Source of the DNA: Fimenecus sp045594645
GTDB lineage: Bacteria; Bacillota; Clostridia; Oscillospirales; Acutalibacteraceae
Assembly (NCBI GenBank): GCA_045594645.1
Contig: JAZNYY010000049.1
Coordinates: forward strand, 1-14,159
Direction of reading: 5' to 3'
Length of the DNA: 14,159 bases
Shown here: positions 6,798 through 13,362 of the stretch, piece by piece
Layout of the letters: every line of letters begins with the position of its first letter
How positions within the stretch are numbered: the stretch's first letter is position 1
Notes under the pieces: model-generated
Database searches by the model: none
Seen by the model: the letters and a program-made list of their open reading frames with translations, nothing else
What the model was told of the DNA's origin: nothing
Program-made: the position numbers and the translations under genes

Positions 6798-7868
6798 TTA
6801 CTGTTCAGGTACATAGGTATATGCCTTAAAGCCGTCAGAGTAGCGTTGTTCTCCGTCGGGGAAAACCCACATTGCCTCAACATTATCCATTGATTTCACA
6901 AGCTCCAAGCCATCTTCGTATTCCATAAGAAAAAGTGCCGTTGATATTGCGTCTCCAAGTCCTGAATCGTCAGTAAGAACTGAAACAGAACGGTATTTTG
7001 TACCGGGCATAAGAGTTTCAGGGTCGATAATGTGGTGATAATTCTCGCCGTCAACCACATAAAAGCGCTGATATGTTCCGCTTGTTACGAGGCTTTCGCC
7101 ACTCAAATGCAGAAATTCAATATATGGCTTTTCTTCATTTTCAATATCGGGATTTTCTATGCCCACATTCCACGGCTTATCACCCGCCATACCAACTGTG
7201 CGCACATTTCCTCCAAGATTTATTATATATCCCGTTACGCCCTTTTTTTCAAGCTCTTCTGCGATTTTTTCCGCCGCATAGCCCTTTGCAATTGCACCCA
7301 CATCAAGACTCATTTCGGGGTCCGCAAGAAAGACTGTATTTTTCTCAACATCAATTATAACATCTTCAATATTTGTATGCTTTGATGCCTCAACAAGCTT
7401 ATCCATTGGCGGTAGTTCTGCGTTTGCAGGGTCATCAATTCCGCGATTGCGGTAAATATGCCAGATTTTAAGCACACTACCCATTGCAATATTCACATTG
7501 CCGTCGGTTTTTGCATACATTTCCTTAGCAAAGGTAAGCATATCGATGATTTTTTGGTCAACCTTAACCTCGGTGTGCTTGCCGTCAACAAGGTCATTGA
7601 TTGTTACAAGATTATTGAGCCCGTCATATCGATTATAAATATTGTAAAGTTGATGATATTCATTAAGCAATGCTTTGATTTCTTCACATACTGCCTTGAA
7701 GTCTTCTTCGGTTTCTTCATAGCCGATAATTGTTGTAGCGGTGTCAAAATAATCAAAGTAATATTCGCTGAATTTATTAAGCTTTGTGGTTTTATCGCAA
7801 GCCACAAGGCTAAAAGACTGCACCATAACCAATGCAAACACCAATAATAACGATAATACCTTTTTCAT
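6798..7868 (-). CDS. apbE: FAD:protein FMN transferase (ApbE), lipoprotein
   Basis: Uses FAD to attach FMN covalently to a threonine of extracytoplasmic redox proteins such as RnfG and RnfD. The 356 residues begin with a lipoprotein signal peptide ending in LVAC with Cys24 as lipid anchor, placing the enzyme on the outer face of the membrane. Family motifs are LDVGAIAKGYAAEKI (188-202), INLGGNVRTVG (216-226), SGTYQRFY (263-270), HHIIDP (278-283) and GDAISTALF (305-313) with Asp306, the usual Mg/FAD-binding end. A GGAGGTG ribosome site precedes the ATG. The gene follows the two-domain lipoprotein and the Rnf genes on the same strand, which supply its likely substrates. No obvious promoter lies between it and the upstream terminator, so expression may depend on read-through. 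Confidence 0.95.
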   Translation of the reverse strand: MKKVLSLLLVFALVMVQSFSLVACDKTTKLNKFSEYYFDYFDTATTIIGYEETEEDFKAVCEEIKALLNEYHQLYNIYNRYDGLNNLVTINDLVDGKHTEVKVDQKIIDMLTFAKEMYAKTDGNVNIAMGSVLKIWHIYRNRGIDDPANAELPPMDKLVEASKHTNIEDVIIDVEKNTVFLADPEMSLDVGAIAKGYAAEKIAEELEKKGVTGYIINLGGNVRTVGMAGDKPWNVGIENPDIENEEKPYIEFLHLSGESLVTSGTYQRFYVVDGENYHHIIDPETLMPGTKYRSVSVLTDDSGLGDAISTALFLMEYEDGLELVKSMDNVEAMWVFPDGEQRYSDGFKAYTYVPEQ

Positions 7869-7891
7869 TTTAACACCTCCAATAAACCTTT

Positions 7892-7920
7892 GGCCGTCGA
7901 GAACGCCGACCCCTACAATT
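7892..7920. repeat. Possible short interspersed repeat in the apbE leader
   Basis: Reading leftwards the stretch is AATTGTAGGGGTCGGCG followed by TTCTCGACGGCC. A TGTAGGGG box followed by a GC-rich inverted core resembles short dispersed repeats I have seen in many Firmicutes genomes. Its GC-richness stands out from the AT-rich surroundings. GTCG and CGAC can pair around a seven-base loop. It lies between the upstream terminator and the apbE ribosome site. Only one copy is in the window, so the repeat status is recalled, not shown. Confidence 0.35.
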
Positions 7921-7953
7921 AATAAAATAGGGATGTTGTTTTCACAACATCCC
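7917..7953 (-). terminator. Intrinsic terminator of the lipoprotein gene
   Basis: In the direction of transcription GGGATGTTGT pairs perfectly with ACAACATCCC (7930-7953). The ten-base-pair stem is closed by a GAAA tetraloop and followed by TATTTTATTAATT. It begins about 20 bases after the lipoprotein stop, and separates that gene from apbE. Confidence 0.8.
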
Positions 7954-7972
7954 CGAATTTTAAATGTGCAAA

Positions 7973-8992
7973 TTAAGCAACTGTAGCAGCCTTAACTGCT
8001 GCAGCAACCATATCCTTAACTGCGATTGTGCAGCCTGCTGTCTGAAGGTCTTCTGAGCCGTAGCCTGTGTCAATTGCAAGACCGCCGATTTCATCAGCTG
8101 TTTTACCTACAAGTGCTGTATTAAATGCAGCAGCCTGCTCGTTCCATTCAAGAACTTTACCGTCACCGTTAAGGTCGGGAGCATACTGATTGCCACCCAT
8201 ACCGTAGTCAGCACCGGCCTCAAGCTTTGAAACTATTGCTTCTTCATTACCTGATGCTACAACGCCTGCTGTATCAAATGCAAACTTACCTACAACACAA
8301 TCTGTTGCAGCAACAACAACCTTACCCTCTGCGTTTACAACTGCAGCAACGATTGTTGAGTCAACCTCAAATGAGCCCTGCTTTTCTTCAGTTGCATCTT
8401 CTGATGAAGTTGAAGAAACGATTGCAAGATTAAGTGTATCTTTAGCTGTAGCAGTTGACTCAGCAGCATTGTTAACTGCCTTTTCAAGAGCCTTTACGAA
8501 ATCAGAAACACCGATTGTGCAACCTGCTGTTGCAAGGTCGCCTGTTGTAAAGCCGTCTTCTGTCATAAGAGCCTTAACCTCATCAAGAGTCTTACCCTTT
8601 GCAGTAGCAATAAATGCGTCAACCTGTTCAAACCATTCAAGAACCTTGCCGTCGCCGTTAAGGTCCTGTGCGTACTGGTTACCGCCCATACCGTAGTCTT
8701 TACCTAATTCATACTTTGTTCTTACATCTTCTGTAGCTGTAGCTTTGCCCTCATCGTTCCATACTGCAGCGATATCTGCTGTGTCAAGGTCAATAGCTGC
8801 AATCTTACCCTCTGCGTCAAGAAGAACCGCAACTGCTGTTGTTGCAACTGAACCGCCTGCCGCGTCTTTTGCTGAACTGCTTGCAACAACACCAAGACCG
8901 AACTTGAGTGTTTCATCCTTTGAGCAACCTGCAAGTGCAACAACTGCAAAAAGCATTACAACTGCAAGAGCTATACTGAGAACCTTTTTCAT
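7973..8992 (-). CDS. Two-domain extracytoplasmic lipoprotein, candidate flavin/redox carrier
   Basis: A 339-residue secreted lipoprotein: signal peptide 1-22 with lipobox LAGC and anchor Cys23, then two tandem domains of about 150 residues (about 28-176 and 186-337). Each repeat holds a beta-rich part with a DAEGK or NAEGK turn, a nearly identical block DYGMGGNQYA.DLNGDGKVLEW (99-120 and 262-283), GKT..E, then D-L-x-T-AGCTI followed by an amphipathic helix. The AGCT-plus-helix end recalls RnfG, where Dxx-SG-x-T precedes a helix and carries FMN, but it is not the canonical motif. I recognise the fold type only as similar to uncharacterised FMN-binding-like lipoproteins of Clostridia. Own promoter, GGAGA ribosome site and terminator suggest strong separate expression. 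It lies between Rnf/NusG_II/Gx genes and apbE, which suggests an electron-carrying role; binding of flavin is inference. Confidence 0.6.
   Translation of the reverse strand: MKKVLSIALAVVMLFAVVALAGCSKDETLKFGLGVVASSSAKDAAGGSVATTAVAVLLDAEGKIAAIDLDTADIAAVWNDEGKATATEDVRTKYELGKDYGMGGNQYAQDLNGDGKVLEWFEQVDAFIATAKGKTLDEVKALMTEDGFTTGDLATAGCTIGVSDFVKALEKAVNNAAESTATAKDTLNLAIVSSTSSEDATEEKQGSFEVDSTIVAAVVNAEGKVVVAATDCVVGKFAFDTAGVVASGNEEAIVSKLEAGADYGMGGNQYAPDLNGDGKVLEWNEQAAAFNTALVGKTADEIGGLAIDTGYGSEDLQTAGCTIAVKDMVAAAVKAATVA
7982..8437 (-). repeat. Lipoprotein domain repeat B (residues about 186-337)
   Basis: Second copy of the tandem domain. Its 262-283 block differs from copy A by one residue (Pro for Gln), while the DNA differs at many third codon positions, so the duplication is not recent and the block is held by selection. 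It ends in TAGCTIAVKD and a helix. Confidence 0.8.
8465..8911 (-). repeat. Lipoprotein domain repeat A (residues about 28-176)
   Basis: First copy of the tandem domain, directly after the lipid-anchored N-terminus. It ends in TAGCTIGVSD and a helix, then a short Ala/Ser/Thr-rich linker leads to copy B. Confidence 0.8.
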
Positions 8993-9055
8993 AGTGTGTT
9001 TCTCCTTTAAAATTTATTACCTAATATTATGTATTCATCTCCAGAATACAAATAA

Positions 9056-9084
9056 ATTATTGCATAATTTTTCCGTATTGTCAA
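9056..9084 (-). promoter_or_regulatory. Strong sigma-A-type promoter of the lipoprotein gene
   Basis: Reading leftwards, a perfect TTGACA (9079-9084), a 17-base spacer and AATAAT (9056-9061) preceded by TG at the extended -10 position. The start would be near 9049, about 55 bases before the ATG, with AAAGGAGA as ribosome site. This is among the best promoters in the window and makes the lipoprotein independent of the rnf transcript. Confidence 0.8.
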
Positions 9085-9116
9085 TCAGTAAAAAAACAAT
9101 AAGTATTACGGTTTTG

Positions 9117-9626
9117 TTACATCTTCACTTTTTCAAGGCGTTTTAAAAGCAAAGCCCCTGCAACACCGATAAACACGCCTGCAATTGTGCCTGTAATACT
9201 GAGAACTATCATATAATATCCCAACTGCGTTGTATCAAAAAGTGCGATTGCAACTAAAATCTGACCTAAATTGTGGCTTACTCCACCCACAACACTCACG
9301 CCAACCGTTGAGAAAAGATTAAGCTTTTTACAGACTGCCATAAGAGTAAGGCTTAAAGCTGCACCCACAACGCTGTAAATCAGCATCATTCCGCTACCGA
9401 AAAGCAGAAATGATGAAAAAAGCACTCTGATTAGTGACACAATTGCCGCGTCCTTCACCCCAAGCTTATAAAGCAGAATGATAGTTATTATATTTGGAAG
9501 TCCCATCTTTATGCCGGGTACTGCCGTCCATATTGGCGGAAGCAATGACTCAACATAGGACAAAACAAGTGCAACGGCGGTAAGTACGCCCAGCATTGCA
9601 AATCTTGTTACATTATTCTTTTTCAT
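9117..9626 (-). CDS. Gx transporter family / heptaprenyl diphosphate synthase component I-like membrane protein
   Basis: A 169-residue integral membrane protein with about five hydrophobic segments (8-27, 41-55, 60-96, 105-130, 135-162). The segment with VPGIKMGLPNIITIILLYKLG (36-56), the GVSHNLGQILVA motif and the MKKNNVTRFAMLGVLTAVALVLSY-type start fit Pfam Hpre_diP_synt_I (PF07456). Despite the name, this family looks like a small-molecule (possibly ECF S-component-like) membrane protein rather than an enzyme. It follows the NusG_II gene by nine bases, with only a weak ribosome site, and closes the rnf transcript. The NusG_II/Gx pair beside ApbE recurs in redox loci of Gram-positives; as I recall EetA and EetB of Listeria are of these two families. 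The substrate is unknown. Confidence 0.8.
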   Translation of the reverse strand: MKKNNVTRFAMLGVLTAVALVLSYVESLLPPIWTAVPGIKMGLPNIITIILLYKLGVKDAAIVSLIRVLFSSFLLFGSGMMLIYSVVGAALSLTLMAVCKKLNLFSTVGVSVVGGVSHNLGQILVAIALFDTTQLGYYMIVLSITGTIAGVFIGVAGALLLKRLEKVKM

Positions 9627-9635
9627 AATAATCGC

Positions 9636-10052
9636 CTATACTGCAACATCAATTTGAGGTTCTTCATTCTCTGCCACTATTTCAATTACTACCTTATGGG
9701 GAAGACAGACAATGGTTTCGCCCACATACTGTGCGGAACGGGTTTCGGCACAAATGCCGTCGGGGCAATTCGCCTCACTTACATATGCTTTCCCGTCACT
9801 AATTGTCAGCACATTGATGTTTTCATTATTTTCACCTGTGGTGATTGTTACCTCTGTATTAACCGACAGCGGATAAACTGCGGTCTGCTCGCCGTTGATA
9901 TTCACCGCGACATAAGTTCCCACCTCTTTATTGAGTCCGAAAAACAAAAGTCCTGCCGCCGCTATAACAAATATAACGGCGACAAGGATAATATCGTTGC
10001 GAATTTTCCGCTTTTTATCAGAAGTAACATTATTTACTTCTTTATTACTCAT
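9636..10052 (-). CDS. NusG domain II-containing membrane-anchored protein
   Basis: A 138-residue protein: a basic cytoplasmic stretch (1-19), one membrane anchor (about 20-40), and an outer domain of the NusG_II family (PF07009). The domain shows GTYVAVNINGE, then the hallmark NCPDGICAETR with Cys96 and Cys101, and ETIVCLPHKVVIEI with Cys116. The C-P-D-x-x-C and CLPH cysteines suggest a disulfide or metal/redox role outside the membrane; the function is not established. It overlaps rnfB by four bases (ATGA), so the two are translationally coupled, and it precedes the Gx gene. This placement suggests a helper role for Rnf or for flavin-based electron transfer. It is not a transcription factor despite the domain name. 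Confidence 0.85.
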   Translation of the reverse strand: MSNKEVNNVTSDKKRKIRNDIILVAVIFVIAAAGLLFFGLNKEVGTYVAVNINGEQTAVYPLSVNTEVTITTGENNENINVLTISDGKAYVSEANCPDGICAETRSAQYVGETIVCLPHKVVIEIVAENEEPQIDVAV

Positions 10053-10855
10053 ATTCTTCCGTTGACCATATCGACAATCTTAAGACGACCTGTGGGACAA
10101 ACTGCCGCGCACTCGCCACAGTCGTTACACTTATCATAATCAATAACCGCAAGATTATCGATAACCTTAATTGCATCGTGCTGACAGGTTTTTTCGCACT
10201 TTTTACAGCCGATACAAGCATTCATACAATTTTTGCGTGCAATTGCGCCCTTTTCTTTGTTACTGCAAGCCACAGCAACCACAACATCCTCACCAACAAG
10301 GGAAATCACACCCTTAGGACAAGTCTTGACACATTTTCCGCAAGCAATACATTCTCTTGGGTCAATATGAGCAAGGTCATCAAACACATAAATTGCACCT
10401 ACGGGGCACACAGATGCACAGTCACCACAGCCGATACAACCATATTTACACTGTGAAGGACCGCCATAAACCAACGATGCCGCCTCGCAAGACTGAATTC
10501 CGTCATAAACCACATTGTAGTTAACTGCCGAACAGTCACCGCTACAATTAACATATGCTACTTTTGGCTTATCAACCTTAACCGAAACACCGAGAACCTC
10601 TGAAAGCTGACCTGCAACATCAGGTCCGCCGGGAATACAAAGATTTGCTTCTGCTTTGCCGTCAGCAACCGCCTCGGCATAAGCGTCACAGCCTGCGTAT
10701 CCGCAAGCACCGCAGTTGGCACCGGGAAGGCACTCGCGAACCTTTTTTGCAGTTTCATTTTCGGGAACTGCGAAGAAATGAGAAGCTACTGCAAGCAACA
10801 CACCTGCAATAACACCAACCGCTGATACAACAAGAAGAGCTGTTAAAATTTCCAT
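10049..10855 (-). CDS. rnfB: Rnf complex subunit RnfB (multi-cluster ferredoxin)
   Basis: The electron-entry subunit of the Rnf complex, which oxidises reduced ferredoxin on the cytoplasmic side. An N-terminal membrane anchor (about 5-29) is followed by the Fe-S domain with CLPGANCGACGYAGC (Cys48, 51, 56 and Cys73). Four CxxCxxCxxxC ferredoxin motifs follow: 140-150, 169-179, 214-224 and 243-253, the last ending CPTGRLKIVD. Additional cysteines (104, 108, 123, 136, 197, 210) match my memory of clostridial RnfB, including the ACSNKEKGA block, so this is the long clostridial form at 268 residues. AAGGAGG lies 10 bases before the ATG. It follows rnfA by 15 bases and overlaps the NusG_II gene. 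Confidence 0.96.
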   Translation of the reverse strand: MEILTALLVVSAVGVIAGVLLAVASHFFAVPENETAKKVRECLPGANCGACGYAGCDAYAEAVADGKAEANLCIPGGPDVAGQLSEVLGVSVKVDKPKVAYVNCSGDCSAVNYNVVYDGIQSCEAASLVYGGPSQCKYGCIGCGDCASVCPVGAIYVFDDLAHIDPRECIACGKCVKTCPKGVISLVGEDVVVAVACSNKEKGAIARKNCMNACIGCKKCEKTCQHDAIKVIDNLAVIDYDKCNDCGECAAVCPTGRLKIVDMVNGRI

Positions 10856-10870
10856 AATTTCAGTTCCTCC

Positions 10871-11488
10871 TTATGCCAATAAGTTTTCAACGATTCCGGC
10901 AAAGCCGAAAAATGCCATTGAAATGAACGAGGCGGCTACAAGTGTTACGGGAAGTCCCTTAAAGCTTTCGGGAACATCGCTCTCTTCAATGCGCGAACGC
11001 ATTCCTGAGAAGAGTACCATTGCAAGAAGAAAGCCGAGACCTACGCCCAAAGAAGCCACAATTGATTTAATGAAGGCTTCTGGACCATCAACACCGTAGT
11101 CTGTAATATTATTGATTGTTACACCGAGAACTGCACAGTTTGTTGTAATAAGAGGAAGGTAAACACCAAGACTCTTATGAAGTGCAGGAATAAACTTCTT
11201 CAAGAAGATTTCTATAAACTGAACAAGTGTCGCAATAACAAGGATAAACACGATTGTCTGCATAAATCCTAATTTAAGCGGTACAAGAATATAAGCCTGA
11301 ATGGGCCATGTTACCAAGGTTGCAACAAGCATAACAAAGATAACTGCAATACCCATACCAACAGACTGATTCACCTTCTTTGATACACCAAGGAAGGGGC
11401 AAATACCAAGGAAACGGTTAAGAACATAGTTGTCAACCAAAACGAAAGACATAAGAATGATAATTAATTCTTTAACTGTTAATTCCAT
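10871..11488 (-). CDS. rnfA: Rnf complex subunit RnfA
   Basis: A six-helix membrane subunit of 205 residues that pairs with RnfE in inverted topology. The two conserved cysteines are present: Cys30 in NRFLGICPFLG and Cys118 in PLITTNCAVLG. In the family these, with two cysteines of RnfE, hold an intramembrane 2Fe-2S cluster that passes electrons across the membrane. Hydrophobic segments run at about 8-27, 43-63, 72-96, 108-126, 140-162 and 179-200. The ATG directly abuts the rnfE stop (TAAATG), with AGGAGG eight bases before it, so translation is coupled. Order E-A-B is that of clostridial rnf operons. Confidence 0.96.
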   Translation of the reverse strand: MELTVKELIIILMSFVLVDNYVLNRFLGICPFLGVSKKVNQSVGMGIAVIFVMLVATLVTWPIQAYILVPLKLGFMQTIVFILVIATLVQFIEIFLKKFIPALHKSLGVYLPLITTNCAVLGVTINNITDYGVDGPEAFIKSIVASLGVGLGFLLAMVLFSGMRSRIEESDVPESFKGLPVTLVAASFISMAFFGFAGIVENLLA

Positions 11489-12178
11489 TTATTTGTCCTC
11501 CTTTTCTGTTGTTGCACATCCGCCGTTGCAGGTAGCTGCCGCAGGACAGCCTGCACAGGTGAATTCCTTTTTCTTAATAAGCTTACCCTTGGTAATCTTG
11601 TTAACAACTGCAATAAGAATACCGTAAACAAGAAGTCCGCCGGGGGCTTCAACAAAAATTTTGATTGTATGGTCAATCAAGAATGGAATTTCAACGCCTG
11701 CAAATGAGCCTGCGCCGAGAACCTCACGAACAGTTGACATTGCAAAAAGAGCAATTGTGAAGCCCACGCCCATTCCAAGACCATCAAGTGCTGACTTGCC
11801 AACTGAATTCTTACTTGCAAACATTTCTGCTCTACCCAAGATTATGCAGTTAACTGTAATAAGGTCAAGGAACACTCCTAATGACTCATACAAAGATGGA
11901 ATATATGCCTGAATAAGCATACGAACAATTGTAACGAAGCCTGCAATAACAACTATGTAACAGGGAATTCGTACTGTGTCGGGAATAAACTTGCGGAGTG
12001 CTGAAATAACAACATTTGAACATATCAAAACTGCCATTGTAGCAAGCCCCATACCCAAAGCGTCAACAACATTTTTAGTTGTTGCAAGAGTGGGACAAGT
12101 GCCGAGAATAAGAACAAAAACGGGATTTTCAAGGAGAATGCCTTTAAGGAATATTGATAAGCTGTTTTCTTTTTTCAC
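11489..12178 (-). CDS. rnfE: Rnf complex subunit RnfE with a cysteine-rich C-terminal tail
   Basis: Membrane subunit of 229 residues. The core (about 1-197) has the RnfE hallmarks ENPVFVLILGTCPTLA with Cys28, LGMGLATMAVLICSN, and LITVNCIILGRAE with Cys111. Cys28 and Cys111 are the expected ligands of the intramembrane 2Fe-2S cluster shared with RnfA. After the last helix and a Lys-rich stretch (197-204) the protein continues with EFTCAGCPAAATCNGGC and an acidic end; Cys208, 211, 217 and 221 are spaced CxxC-x5-CxxxC. By topology of the family this tail should be cytoplasmic. The start codon is GTG, preceded by AAGGAGATG lying over the last rnfG codons; only two bases separate the genes. Confidence 0.95.
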   Translation of the reverse strand: MKKENSLSIFLKGILLENPVFVLILGTCPTLATTKNVVDALGMGLATMAVLICSNVVISALRKFIPDTVRIPCYIVVIAGFVTIVRMLIQAYIPSLYESLGVFLDLITVNCIILGRAEMFASKNSVGKSALDGLGMGVGFTIALFAMSTVREVLGAGSFAGVEIPFLIDHTIKIFVEAPGGLLVYGILIAVVNKITKGKLIKKKEFTCAGCPAAATCNGGCATTEKEDK

Positions 12179-12180
12179 TT

Positions 12181-13362
12181 TTACGCATCTCCTTCCATAA
12201 TCTTAACTGCCTCAAATGCCTTACCGATACCACTTCTGTAGCCTTGCGTTGTAAGTGTTACACCTGCAACAACATCTACATCTTTATATGTGGCTTCGTC
12301 TTTGCCGATATACTGTGAACTGAATTCTTTATCTGCACAGATAGAGCCTACGCCGTCAGTTTCACTTTGAGCAGTTGTCACGCAGTTGATAATCTTACCA
12401 TCACTTGTGAGAGCAACCTTGATATAGATATATTCGCCTGATGGATTATAGTATTTATCACCGTTAATGCCAAAGCCTGATGCGTGAAGCTCAATCACAT
12501 AATTACCGCTTGCAGTCTTATATGCCTTATCAATTTGAGCCGGCATATTTTCATATTTTGTGATGTCGATTTCTTCCATTGAAGAGTCAGCCATAATCTT
12601 AGCAGCCGCTTCAATATTAGCCTTAACATCTTCAGCTACTTCAGAAACTACAACGCCGTTAGCGTCAACACCAACGAATACTGCCTCTTCGCCCTCGCCT
12701 GTCACATAAACTGAGCCTGTGCCATTGTCTGCAGTATAAACTGTTGAAATGCCCTCAAGAGCTTCACAGATGAATACTTCTGTGAATTTATCGCCTGCGG
12801 GAAGAGCTGCAGCAAGGTTATCCGCAAGAATTTCTTCTTCTGAACGGATATCAGCACTGCCACCGCCGAGAATAATTGAAGCATTAAGTGCATCTTTAAC
12901 TGCACCCTTATAAGCGGAGGTTGTCATTGTTGAGCCTGAAACTGTATCAATAGACTCAACTGTGTCAATTGTTGCACCTGCAACCTTTTCACCATAAGTT
13001 TTTTCGGCGCCGTTTGTTTCACTTGACACAATACAGGTAGCACCTGTAACCGTGCCGTTTGCGTCAACACCGCACATAATTGTCATTCCGGGGGCATAGC
13101 CTGTTGCAACAAGCTTGAACACATAACCGCCGTTTGAAGCACTGTAAGCTTCAGTTACGGTTGCGGGAAGCTCATAAGAAGTCAAATCAACTGCGGTAAA
13201 ATCGCCACCGTCGGGCATTACAACCAACAACGCTTCATTAGCCGCTGCACTTTGATTTTTTTCAATTATGGGAGCAGTAATATTATTTGTTACTGCCAAA
13301 AGAGCGGTAACTACCGCACAAATTACAGTAAGAGCGAGTACGCTTTTTAAATATTTCTTCAT
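12181..13362 (-). CDS. rnfG: RnfG, enlarged form with tandem FMN-binding domains
   Basis: The covalently flavinylated, outward-facing subunit of Rnf. It has one N-terminal membrane anchor (about 7-29) and then an extracytoplasmic part far longer than the usual 190-200 residues (393 in total). The first FMN_bind unit (about 65-162) ends in DTVSGSTMTT with Thr145 as the expected FMN site. A middle stretch (about 175-255) repeats the beta part, with GVDANG as in unit one, but lacks an attachment motif. The third unit (about 265-390) ends in DVVAGVTLTT with Thr369. ApbE encoded nearby would load the FMN. The start at 13362 has GGAGGTG at seven bases and gives an ATGA overlap with rnfD; a start further upstream at 13395 would lie within rnfD without a ribosome site. 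Confidence 0.9.
   Translation of the reverse strand: MKKYLKSVLALTVICAVVTALLAVTNNITAPIIEKNQSAAANEALLVVMPDGGDFTAVDLTSYELPATVTEAYSASNGGYVFKLVATGYAPGMTIMCGVDANGTVTGATCIVSSETNGAEKTYGEKVAGATIDTVESIDTVSGSTMTTSAYKGAVKDALNASIILGGGSADIRSEEEILADNLAAALPAGDKFTEVFICEALEGISTVYTADNGTGSVYVTGEGEEAVFVGVDANGVVVSEVAEDVKANIEAAAKIMADSSMEEIDITKYENMPAQIDKAYKTASGNYVIELHASGFGINGDKYYNPSGEYIYIKVALTSDGKIINCVTTAQSETDGVGSICADKEFSSQYIGKDEATYKDVDVVAGVTLTTQGYRSGIGKAFEAVKIMEGDA

Noticed and set aside
7032..7847. Several plus-strand open frames opposite apbE
   Set aside because: They mirror the apbE coding frame; their translations are Phe/His/Ile-rich without domain features, as expected of antisense frames.
8144..8698. Repeated DNA blocks as a CRISPR array or mobile repeat
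   Set aside because: There are only two copies, about 490 bases apart and inside one reading frame; they encode duplicated protein domains.
9073..9116. Possible terminator of the rnf transcript after the Gx gene
   Set aside because: A seven-base T run and short CCGTA/TACGG arms are present, but no stable hairpin stands directly before the T run; not convincing.
9654..10139. Plus-strand open frame of 161 codons across the NusG_II and rnfB region
   Set aside because: It lies opposite two well-recognised genes, its translation has no family features and no ribosome site or promoter precedes it.
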